In this document: positions 42,243-48,660 of the stretch, piece after piece
Numbering within the stretch: the stretch's first letter is position 1
How the letters are laid out: each line of letters begins with the position of its first letter
NCBI RefSeq assembly: GCF_030065885.1
Contig: NZ_JASJCS010000010.1
Coordinates: 40,778-104,777, forward strand
DNA from: Ilumatobacter sp.
Lineage (GTDB): Bacteria > Actinomycetota > Acidimicrobiia > Acidimicrobiales > Ilumatobacteraceae
DNA: 64,000 nt
Reading direction: 5' to 3'
Translations under genes and position numbers: made by a program
The notes under the pieces: model-generated
The model's input: the letters and a program-made list of their open reading frames with translations, nothing else
Told to the model about the DNA's origin: nothing
The model's database searches: none

Positions 42243-43055
42243 TCAGTAGGGCTTGTCGCCGATCACGGTCACGCGCTCGACGACGCGCCGCTCGGGCCAG
42301 AAGTCGTTCGTGGCGAAGTGCTGGACGGCGCGGTTGTCCCACATCGCGAAGGAGTCGACCTCCCATCTGAATCGGCACTGCACCGAGGGGTCCATGATCG
42401 CCCGCTCGAGGTGGTCGATGATCGGCATCGACTCCTCACGGGTCATGCCCTCGATGTGCGAGACGAACGAGCGGTTCGTGTAGATCGTCTTGGCGCCGGT
42501 CTCCGGGTGGGTCCGCACGACCGGATGGTGTGCCGGCGGGTACTGCTGCTGCTTCTCGGCGAGCTCGTCGGGGGTGAGACGGTTGCCGAAGGTGCGCGTG
42601 AAGTCGTGCACGGCGACGAGGCCGTCGATGCGTTCCTTCCACTCGTCGCTGAGCCGTTCATAGGCGAGCGCGGCGTTGCTGAAGCAGGTGTCGCCACCGG
42701 CCGGTGGGATCACGACGCCGCGCAGGATCGACCCGAGCGACGGTTCCTGGCGCCAGGTGACGTCGCTGTGCCAGCGATTCGCTGCGTACTGCCGCTCGGC
42801 GTTCGACTCGATGCGAACGATCTCGGGATGGTCGTCCCGCCCATGTGCGAACGGATGCACCTCGAGCTCGCCGAAGCGGCGACCGAACGCGATGTGCTGC
42901 TCGACGGTGATGTGCTGATCGCGGAAGAAGAGGACCTTGTGGTCCATCCAGCCCTTCCTGATCTCGTCGATGTCGTTGTCGGTGACGTCGGCCAGGTCGA
43001 CGCCGTGGACCATCGCCCCCACCGCCGCGGTCAGTTGTTCGAACTCGATCCCCAT
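42243..43055 (-). CDS. TauD/TfdA-type Fe(II)/2-oxoglutarate dioxygenase
   Basis: A 270-residue dioxygenase. The iron facial triad is H96 and D98 (NRWHSDVTW) and H246 (RAVQHFATN), and R257 (WPERRVVERVTV) would bind the 2-oxoglutarate carboxylate. The N-terminal KVLFFRDQHITVEQHIAFGRRFGELEVHPFAHG is typical of the TauD branch that oxidises sulfonates or herbicide-like acids. ATG 43055 was chosen because the upstream part of the frame is not protein-like. No sulfonate transporter is nearby, so the substrate is open. Confidence 0.93.
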   Translation of the reverse strand: MGIEFEQLTAAVGAMVHGVDLADVTDNDIDEIRKGWMDHKVLFFRDQHITVEQHIAFGRRFGELEVHPFAHGRDDHPEIVRIESNAERQYAANRWHSDVTWRQEPSLGSILRGVVIPPAGGDTCFSNAALAYERLSDEWKERIDGLVAVHDFTRTFGNRLTPDELAEKQQQYPPAHHPVVRTHPETGAKTIYTNRSFVSHIEGMTREESMPIIDHLERAIMDPSVQCRFRWEVDSFAMWDNRAVQHFATNDFWPERRVVERVTVIGDKPY

Positions 43056-43119
43056 CGACGCGACGCTACTTCGTGCGTTCGTGACCGGCCGTGCTGGGCC
43101 CGCTGGTGGCGCGAGGGTG

Positions 43120-43758
43120 TCAGATGACCGGTTCGAGCGATCGGCAGCGCACGTCGGCCTCTGCGCTGTTGGCCTGCACGATCGCCTGCAGCGCATCGCA
43201 GGCATCGAGCATGGCGCCGCGGGTGCCGTTGAAGCTGTCGACGCCGAAGCGGGGGTCGCTCGCCATCGTGTCGATCTCGCTCGGGTCGCTGAAGCCGCCG
43301 ATCTCGACCGCGATCTCGGCGTTGAGGCCCGCGAAGTCGTCGATCCGGTCGACGAGCTCGGCGTGTGCCGCAGCCGCGGGCTCGGGCACGTCGACCGATC
43401 GGATCCGGTCGGCGGAGTTGGTCAGGGCCGTGCCGAGGCCGTCGAAGAAGAGGCCCGCGTCGGCGAGGCTCGAGCCGCCGCCGACACCCGGCAGGTCGAA
43501 CGTCTCGCGCTCGAACTCGAACAGCGACAGGGCGATCACGCTGGCGTAGGCCTCGTAGTCGTCGCCGGCGGACGTGGCGGGCTCGACGACGCCGTCGTCG
43601 GGGGCCGTGGTCGTCGAGGTGACAGCGCCGTCGTCGGCCACCGTGGACCCGGCCGTGGTCTCCCCGGGCGAGGACGCGCCGTCGTCGGCTGCATCGCTGC
43701 ACGCAGCGACGACCACGATCAGCGCGGCGGCGAGCAACCTCGTGCACCGTGTGGTCAT
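43120..43758 (-). CDS. Lipoprotein of unknown function
   Basis: A 212-residue lipoprotein: MTTRCTRLLAAALIVVVAAC gives C20 as the acylated residue. A Thr/Ser/Ala/Asp-rich tether (about 21-60) precedes a helical domain (DDYEAYASVIALSLFEFERETF; AAAAHAELVDRIDDFAGLNAEIAVEI) with two cysteines (LDACDALQAIV and DVRCRSLEP). GAGGAGGG before the ATG is a strong ribosome site. I recognise no family. Confidence 0.78.
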   Translation of the reverse strand: MTTRCTRLLAAALIVVVAACSDAADDGASSPGETTAGSTVADDGAVTSTTTAPDDGVVEPATSAGDDYEAYASVIALSLFEFERETFDLPGVGGGSSLADAGLFFDGLGTALTNSADRIRSVDVPEPAAAAHAELVDRIDDFAGLNAEIAVEIGGFSDPSEIDTMASDPRFGVDSFNGTRGAMLDACDALQAIVQANSAEADVRCRSLEPVI

Positions 43759-43995
43759 GCTCCCTCCTCGTCGCTCTGCATGCGCACCACCCTGCCAGGG
43801 CCGGCCGCGCCGTGGTGCGCGGCCGCAGCGGCGCTGGAGGGGGAACCCGATGCGTCGACGAAGCCATACCGGCGGTGTGCACGCCGGCTCGTCGGCGACG
43901 AGCGTTTGAGCGTCGGCGCCGCGTCCGTAGCCTCGGTCGCCACGAGGGCCGGTGTCCCGCGCCGACCCGCACATCAACCTCACGGAGGACGAACC

Positions 43996-44175
43996 ATGGG
44001 ACTGTTCGACAAGGCCAAGGACCTCGCCGGCAAGAACAAGGACAAGATCGAGGACGGCATCGACAAGGCCGCCGATGTCGCCGAGGACAAGCTGGGCGAC
44101 AAGGTCGGCGCCGACAAGATCGAGGACGCAGCCGAGAAGGCCAAGGACGCCGTCGACAAGCTCGCCGACGACTGA
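43996..44175 (+). CDS. Small MT0933-like antitoxin-family protein
   Basis: A 59-residue, very charged helical protein (GLFDKAKDLAGKNKDKIEDGIDKAADVAEDKLGD) with lysine-aspartate heptads, close to the MT0933/Rv0909 antitoxin-like family of actinobacteria. In that family the first residues read MG-DKAKDLA as here. GGAGG lies 7 bases before the ATG. No toxin gene is beside it, and in this family a toxin partner is often not known, so antitoxin function is uncertain. The stop codon lies within the first unit of a 19-bp tandem repeat. Confidence 0.75.
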   Translation: MGLFDKAKDLAGKNKDKIEDGIDKAADVAEDKLGDKVGADKIEDAAEKAKDAVDKLADD

Positions 44176-44246
44176 ACGTCGGCGCAACGACTGAGGGCCG
44201 GCGCAACGACTGAACGTCGGCGCGACGACTGAGGGCCGGTGCGGCC
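44171..44246. repeat. Four 19-bp tandem repeats
   Basis: Four units of 19 bp run head to tail from 44171. Units 1 and 3 read ACTGAACGTCGGCGCAACG and ACTGAACGTCGGCGCGACG; units 2 and 4 read ACTGAGGGCCGGCGCAACG and a diverged ACTGAGGGCCGGTGCGGCC. The alternation means the real unit is a 38-bp pair, duplicated. The first unit contains the stop of the antitoxin-like gene. Confidence 0.8.
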
Positions 44247-44257
44247 GGCGGGCGCGC

Positions 44258-44287
44258 ACGTGCCCCGGAGCGTCCTCCGGGGCACGT
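44258..44287. terminator. Perfect 12-bp stem-loop between convergent genes
   Basis: ACGTGCCCCGGA and TCCGGGGCACGT form a perfect 12-bp stem around the loop GCGTCC. It lies between the stop of the antitoxin-like gene and the stop of the opposing cysteine-repeat protein gene, so it can serve both. There is no T-tract. Confidence 0.65.
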
Positions 44288-44307
44288 GGGTTCCCGCCGG
44301 GGAACTC

Positions 44308-45795
44308 TCAGAACACGCCGAGCTCAGCGAGGAGGCCGCCGATCACGGACTGGCCGGTGAACGGATCGATCGAGCACAGCTCCTCGAGCGTCTCGTCGAT
44401 CTCGAGCAGCTCGGGGTACATCTCGAGGTACATGAAGCAGTCGTCCATGGCCGCGTGGAATTCGGCCTTGAGACGCTCGATCTCGACCAGCAGGTACTCG
44501 ATCTCGTCGAGGGCGCCCACGGGGTCCTCGAGACACCAGTCGACCAGCGAGGCGTCGACGTCGAGCAGGATCGGGTGCTCCTCGAGGAGGGCCAGGCACG
44601 CATCGACTGCGTCGTCGAAGGCAGCCGTGGCGGCCTCGATCTCACTGATCAGCGCATCGATGACGACGGACGCACCATCGGGATCCTCCAGGCACCAGTC
44701 GACCAGCGAGGCGTCGATGTCGAGCAGCTCGGGGTACATCTCGAGGTACATGAGGCAGTCGTCGACGGCCTGGTCGAACGCTGCGATTGCCGACTCGATG
44801 TCGGCGATCAGGGCGAACGCCGCCTCGGGATCGGCGAGACACAGGTCGACGAGGGTCGGATCGACGTCCAGCAGTTCAGGGTGCTGCTCGAGATAGACGA
44901 GGCAGTCGTCGATCGGGTCGCCGACGACGACGGACTCCTTCGTCTCATCCGAGCCGGTCGAACCCGACGGCGACTCGGTTGAACCCGTCGACCCGGTCGG
45001 GGCCGTCGAACCCGTCGAGCCGGTCGAGTCCGACGAGCCCGACGAGCCCGACGACTGGGTCGACCCCGTGGACCCGGTCGAACCCGAGGACTCCTCGGTC
45101 TCGCGCTGCGACTCGGCCTCGCGCTGCGACTCGGTCTCGCGCTGCGACTCGGTCTCGGCCGGCGAGTTCTCCTCGTCGACCTCGTCGACCTCGTCGGACT
45201 CGTCGCCGGTGTCGGCCGCGCCGGTCGGCACGCCTCCGTCGCCCGCGGGCGACCCGTCCGTGCCGCCAGACGTCTCGACGAACCCCTGGCCGGCCTCGTC
45301 GCCCACCGCGGCGGCGGCTCCGTCGCCCCTGTCGCCGTCATCGCCGGCGGCCGCACCCGGGCCGGCCGGCGCAGCGGTCTCGATGATGACCTGCGAGTCG
45401 TCGTCGAAGGGATTGAAGCCGTCGCTCCCGCCGATCGCGATGCCGGTCGCGAAGCCGCCGGCGATCAACGTGTACGCGATGCCCTTGCCGAGCGGGCCCT
45501 TCGGCGAGAACTTGCCGCGTGGTGGCCGGGGCGGCCGCGGGGGCTCGAGCGCCCTCCGGGCCCGGAAGTCGGCCTCGCGCGCCCGCTGTCGGGCTGCCCG
45601 CCGCAGGGCTCGATCGCGGAGTCGTTCGTTGTGACGAAGCCGACGCTGCGCACGTCGACGCGCCGCGCTGCGCCGCGGCAACCGGTCGACCCGGTCCTGC
45701 CAGTGGTCGACGCGTTGCCGATGGCGACCGGCCGTGCGCTCGGCCTGCTCGGCGCGACGCCGAGCGGTGTTCTCGAGTTGGGTGAGGTTGCTCAT
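44308..45795 (-). CDS. Membrane protein with four novel two-cysteine repeats
   Basis: A 495-residue protein. Residues 1-100 are a basic Arg/Ala helical region (RRRAEQAERTAGRHRQRVDH), ending in PPRPPRPPRGKF. A membrane segment (about 104-123, KGIAYTLIAGGFATGIAIGG) leads to a long acidic and Ser/Thr/Gly-rich tether (STGSTGS type) to about 290. The C-terminal 200 residues are four repeats of 49-53 residues, each with the form DxCLxYLExxPELLDxDxxLVDxCLxDP. Cysteines are at 298/319, 347/368, 400/421 and 453/474, always 21 apart, and no other cysteine exists, so one disulfide per repeat is likely. The repeat is not a family I know. RBS AAGGAGAG before ATG 45795. A direct-repeat operator lies 64-81 bp upstream. 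Confidence 0.85.
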   Translation of the reverse strand: MSNLTQLENTARRRAEQAERTAGRHRQRVDHWQDRVDRLPRRSAARRRAQRRLRHNERLRDRALRRAARQRAREADFRARRALEPPRPPRPPRGKFSPKGPLGKGIAYTLIAGGFATGIAIGGSDGFNPFDDDSQVIIETAAPAGPGAAAGDDGDRGDGAAAAVGDEAGQGFVETSGGTDGSPAGDGGVPTGAADTGDESDEVDEVDEENSPAETESQRETESQREAESQRETEESSGSTGSTGSTQSSGSSGSSDSTGSTGSTAPTGSTGSTESPSGSTGSDETKESVVVGDPIDDCLVYLEQHPELLDVDPTLVDLCLADPEAAFALIADIESAIAAFDQAVDDCLMYLEMYPELLDIDASLVDWCLEDPDGASVVIDALISEIEAATAAFDDAVDACLALLEEHPILLDVDASLVDWCLEDPVGALDEIEYLLVEIERLKAEFHAAMDDCFMYLEMYPELLEIDETLEELCSIDPFTGQSVIGGLLAELGVF

Positions 45796-45858
45796 GGTGC
45801 TCTCCTTGGTTGCTGCGACCCGTCTGGTTCGCTGGTGGTCGCCATCCAACGAGCCGGG

Positions 45859-45876
45859 CGTGAATCGGGCGTGAAA
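45859..45876 (-). promoter_or_regulatory. Direct-repeat operator (a) upstream of the cysteine-repeat gene
   Basis: On the minus strand TTTCACGCCCGATTCACG contains TTCACG twice with an 11-bp period. Nine bases further down is TTGGAT, in the place of a -10 element. The operator ends 63 bp before the ATG. The repeat matches operators at 47542, 48615 and, more weakly, 60006. Confidence 0.6.
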
Positions 45877-45901
45877 CCGTCGGCCGGCTGCGTGGACGCG
45901 A

Positions 45902-45934
45902 CGAAGCCGCACCGGACGTGCCGGTGCGGCTTCG
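45902..45934 (-). terminator. Perfect 14-bp stem-loop after the Ig-like repeat gene
   Basis: CGAAGCCGCACCGG and CCGGTGCGGCTTCG form a 14-bp stem around a 5-base loop, 15 bp after the stop of the leftward gene at 45950-47476. No T-tract. A terminator or 3' stabiliser for that gene. Confidence 0.6.
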
Positions 45935-45949
45935 CAGTTGGAGGGGTGA

Positions 45950-47476
45950 TCAGTCGCGGCGACGACGGGCGATCATGGCGGCGGCGCCAGCGGTGGCACC
46001 TGCCAGGGCGACACCGGCGACGCCGGCGCCGAGCAGCGAGACACCACCGTCGTTCTCGATGACCGTGCGGGTCACGACGGGCTCGTCTGCCGAGTCGTCC
46101 GTCGTGTCATCGGCTCCCGTGGCGTCGTCGGCCTGGACGTCGTCGAGATCGTCGGTCTCCGGCTCCTGCTGGACGGTGGTGTTCGTCGCCGCGTCGTCCG
46201 ACGTCGCACCTTCGTCCGAGGGCGGCGTCACGGATTCGGTGGCAGCCGACACTGCACCGTCCGCCTTGGTCGACGACTCGCTGGCGACGTTCGTCTCCTT
46301 CGTCGCCGGACGCTCGGACGACTTCGATGCGGGGCTCTGCGGCTGCTGCGACTCCTGCTGGGGCTGCTGCTGGGGCTGCGCCTGCGGCCCGGGCGTCGGA
46401 GGCGGCTGCGGCGCCTGGGGCTGCGAGGTCGGCGGCTGCTGGGGCTGGGCCGTCGGAGCAGCCGGTGGCGTGACCGGCTGGGACACCACGGCCGGATCGA
46501 CGACCTGGTCGAGCGAGGCGAAGGTGCCGGTGTCACCCCAGGCGTCGAGCGGGTGGGCGCCCACCGGCATGTCGGCCGGCACGTACACGTTGACGATGAA
46601 CATGCCCCACTCGTCGGCGGTGATCGGCGTCGACAGGCCACCGAACTCGACCCACACGGTCTCGTAGGGGGCGAAGCCGGCCCCGTCGATCACCGCATCG
46701 GTGCCCTGCGTCGCCGGGCCCCAGCTGTCGATCACGGGGTTGGTCATCGGCGCGGACACCTCGACGTCGATGTACGCCGAGCTGCCGAGGTCGCCCCAGG
46801 CGTCGAGCGGGTGGAAGCCGGCGGACATCAGCGGGTCGACCCAGCCGGCGACGAAGAACTTGCCCCACTGGTCGGCGGTCACGACGTCGAGCACCACGCC
46901 ACCGAACTCCACGGTGACGATCTCACCGGGCAGGAAGTCGCCGCCCAGCACGTCGACGGGACCACCCGGATCGACCGTCAGCTGCAGCGTTCCGACATAG
47001 GGATACCGCACGGGTGACTGCGCCTGCGGAACCGGTTGGCCGATCGGATCGATGACCGTCAGGTCGGTGGTCGCCCACGAACCGAGGTCGCCGTTGGCAT
47101 CGAGGGGGTGCGCCCCGGCCGGCATCAGGGAGTCGACGGTGCCGAACGTCAGGAACGTGCCGAACGCGTCGGCGGCCGCCGACGCGATCGTCCACCCGCC
47201 GAAGTCGATCTCGACGATCTCACCGGGCACGAAGCCGTCGCCGTACACGTCGACGATGCCGCCCGCCTCGACGGGGTCGACCAGGACGTCGACGAACGGT
47301 GTCGGTGTCGTCTGCTGCAGCGCTGCGGCCGGCTGGACGCCGAGCGAGACGATCAGCGTGACCGTCAGCAGGCAGAACGACACGTACCGGGCGATCGCGC
47401 GGTGGACGCTCCCGGTGGCGGTCGTGTCGTCGGTGGTGGTGTTCGTGGTGGTGCTGGTGTTCGTGGTGGTGCTCAT
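45950..47476 (-). CDS. Surface protein with three Ig/IPT-like repeats and C-terminal membrane anchor
   Basis: A 508-residue exported protein. A Thr-rich cytoplasmic leader (about 1-22) precedes a signal segment (YVSFCLLTVTLIVSLGVQPAAA). Three repeats of about 80 residues follow at roughly 63-144, 165-241 and 247-328. Each has GxIVxVYGDGFxPGEIVEIDFGG at its start and the end motif HPLDAWGDLG(S/T)xA, typical of IPT/Ig-like beta-sandwich domains. After a Pro/Gln-rich (about 335-395) and acidic (about 430-470) stretch comes a membrane helix and an RRRRD end. It is single-pass anchored at the C-terminus with no LPxTG-like motif. Strong ribosome site AAGGAG. Operator (b) lies 66-83 bp upstream. Confidence 0.85.
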   Translation of the reverse strand: MSTTTNTSTTTNTTTDDTTATGSVHRAIARYVSFCLLTVTLIVSLGVQPAAALQQTTPTPFVDVLVDPVEAGGIVDVYGDGFVPGEIVEIDFGGWTIASAAADAFGTFLTFGTVDSLMPAGAHPLDANGDLGSWATTDLTVIDPIGQPVPQAQSPVRYPYVGTLQLTVDPGGPVDVLGGDFLPGEIVTVEFGGVVLDVVTADQWGKFFVAGWVDPLMSAGFHPLDAWGDLGSSAYIDVEVSAPMTNPVIDSWGPATQGTDAVIDGAGFAPYETVWVEFGGLSTPITADEWGMFIVNVYVPADMPVGAHPLDAWGDTGTFASLDQVVDPAVVSQPVTPPAAPTAQPQQPPTSQPQAPQPPPTPGPQAQPQQQPQQESQQPQSPASKSSERPATKETNVASESSTKADGAVSAATESVTPPSDEGATSDDAATNTTVQQEPETDDLDDVQADDATGADDTTDDSADEPVVTRTVIENDGGVSLLGAGVAGVALAGATAGAAAMIARRRRD

Positions 47477-47798
47477 CGGAGCGGTCTCCTTGATCGGGTC
47501 GATGCCGTATCGATCGACGTGGGCCCACCCTCCGATGCGGCCGTGAACGCGGCGTGAAACGCAGACGCGCCCGAGGCCGGGCCCGCGTGGGGTCCAGCCT
47601 TCTGGTGGGCAAGCGCTGTGCGCCGAGTGCCGTGTCCGGCACGTGTGCGCTGTTGAGCGCCGAGGCCGACGGGCCGCTGGCGAGGCGCGGCGACGGAGGA
47701 GGTGCCGGCGGCCTCGCCGTGCGCACCTTCGAGGAAGTCTGAACGATGCCAGCGGTGCGGTGGGCCGGCGACCAGGGAACACGTTGGTGGATGCGGTG
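47477..47798. other. 322-bp intergenic region with operator (b)
   Basis: The region holds the promoter and operator of the leftward Ig-like repeat gene in its first 85 bp. The remaining 240 bp, between that gene's promoter and the stop of the next leftward gene at 47799, has no recognisable coding frame, ribosome site or strong hairpin. I see nothing else in it. Confidence 0.5.
47542..47559 (-). promoter_or_regulatory. Direct-repeat operator (b) upstream of the Ig-like repeat gene
   Basis: On the minus strand TTTCACGCCGCGTTCACG holds TTCACG twice with an 11-bp period. Nine bases downstream lies GAGGGT, in the -10 position. The operator ends 65 bp before the ATG at 47476. Confidence 0.65.
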
Positions 47799-48593
47799 TT
47801 AGGTCGACGCCGGCAGGTCGACGCCGCACCGCGTGAGCCACGCGTAGCCGTCGGTGGTCGGTACGAGATGGAACTCGACCACCGCCGACTCGCCGGTCGG
47901 TGTCTGCGTCCAACGTGCCGTGACCAGCACCGACGCCCGCGCCGTGCCGCTCCGCTCGGGGAACTCGTAGGCGGCCGGCTCGCCGACCGCCAGCACCTCG
48001 ATGTCGGTGACCGAGCCCATCGTCGATGTGACGTACTCGTCGCAGGCAGCGTCACCGAACGTCGCCGGGACGACGGGGTGCAGGGTGTCGAGGAGGAACG
48101 CGAGATCGCCGGCGCGGTGCGCGCGATCGAACGCGGCGAGCCACTCGGTGACATCGGACCGGTGGTCGCGTTCGGCCGGGCGTGGGCGACCGTCGCCGAT
48201 CGACGGAACCGATCCCGGAGTCAGGACGTCCGTCGCTCCGTCGGCGTCGGAGTCGGCGGGCTGGCTGGCGGGTTCAGGTCCGGTCGACGGCGTGGCCGCA
48301 GGGACGGTCGAGGTCGTCGGCGGCACCGTGGAGGTCGAGGTGGTGGTCGACGCGGCCGTCGTCGGGGTCGGAACGGTCGTCCTCGTCGGCTCTCGGTTCG
48401 TCGCAGGGTCGGGTGCGCGGTCCGGGCCTGGTGGTCCGGCTGCGGCTGTCACCGTCACGCCGCCGTCCGGCTCGGCATCGTGCACGGCGATACGGGCACC
48501 GGCACCGACGAGCGCACCCACGACGACGGCGATGACGACAGCGACGACGCTGCCCCCGAGCCCGGTGAACCTGGTGATCTGCTCCTCGTTCAT
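47799..48593 (-). CDS. Membrane-anchored extracellular protein of unknown function
   Basis: A 264-residue single-pass protein. A short cytoplasmic N-terminus is followed by a membrane helix (GGSVVAVVIAVVVGALVGAGA). A Thr/Pro/Ser tether (about 65-105) leads to a C-terminal alpha/beta domain with DHRSDVTEWLAAFDRAHRAGDLAFLLDTLHPVV and a set of strands (SVLVTARWTQTPTGESAVVEFHLV). The domain opening resembles a SnoaL/NTF2-like cone, but I cannot confirm it. Two cysteines (DAACDEYV, LTRCGVDL) are present. The ATG lies 6 bp after GACCAT, with no ribosome site, so the mRNA is probably leaderless. Confidence 0.75.
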   Translation of the reverse strand: MNEEQITRFTGLGGSVVAVVIAVVVGALVGAGARIAVHDAEPDGGVTVTAAAGPPGPDRAPDPATNREPTRTTVPTPTTAASTTTSTSTVPPTTSTVPAATPSTGPEPASQPADSDADGATDVLTPGSVPSIGDGRPRPAERDHRSDVTEWLAAFDRAHRAGDLAFLLDTLHPVVPATFGDAACDEYVTSTMGSVTDIEVLAVGEPAAYEFPERSGTARASVLVTARWTQTPTGESAVVEFHLVPTTDGYAWLTRCGVDLPAST

Positions 48594-48599
48594 GAGGAC

Positions 48600-48632
48600 A
48601 TGGTCGAGGCGCGGCGTGAACCGACCGTGAAA
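48600..48632 (-). promoter_or_regulatory. Direct-repeat operator (c) overlapping the -35 of a leaderless promoter
   Basis: On the minus strand TTTCACGGTCGGTTCACG (48632-48615) is followed after 9 bases by GACCAT (48605-48600) and after 6 more by the ATG at 48593. The operator therefore covers the -35 position of the inferred promoter, the usual site of SARP- or OmpR-type activators that bind direct repeats. Confidence 0.6.
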
Positions 48633-48660
48633 GCAACCGCAGGTGCGCTACGCCGCCGGT

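Noticed and set aside
39391..42378. A 995-codon open frame on the minus strand across the lipoprotein, coiled-coil and methyltransferase genes
   Set aside because: Its amino acids are almost only Arg, Gly, Ala, Asp, Val and His without any motif, a known effect of GC-rich third positions in the real genes of the other strand.
43996..44175. Toxin-antitoxin pair
   Set aside because: Only the antitoxin-like protein is present. The neighbours are a lipoprotein and the cysteine-repeat protein, neither of which looks like a toxin.
44940..45200. A possible simple-sequence DNA repeat (GTCGAACCCGTCGA-like units)
   Set aside because: It encodes the Ser/Thr/Gly and SQRE tether of the cysteine-repeat protein in frame; it is low-complexity protein rather than an independent repeat.
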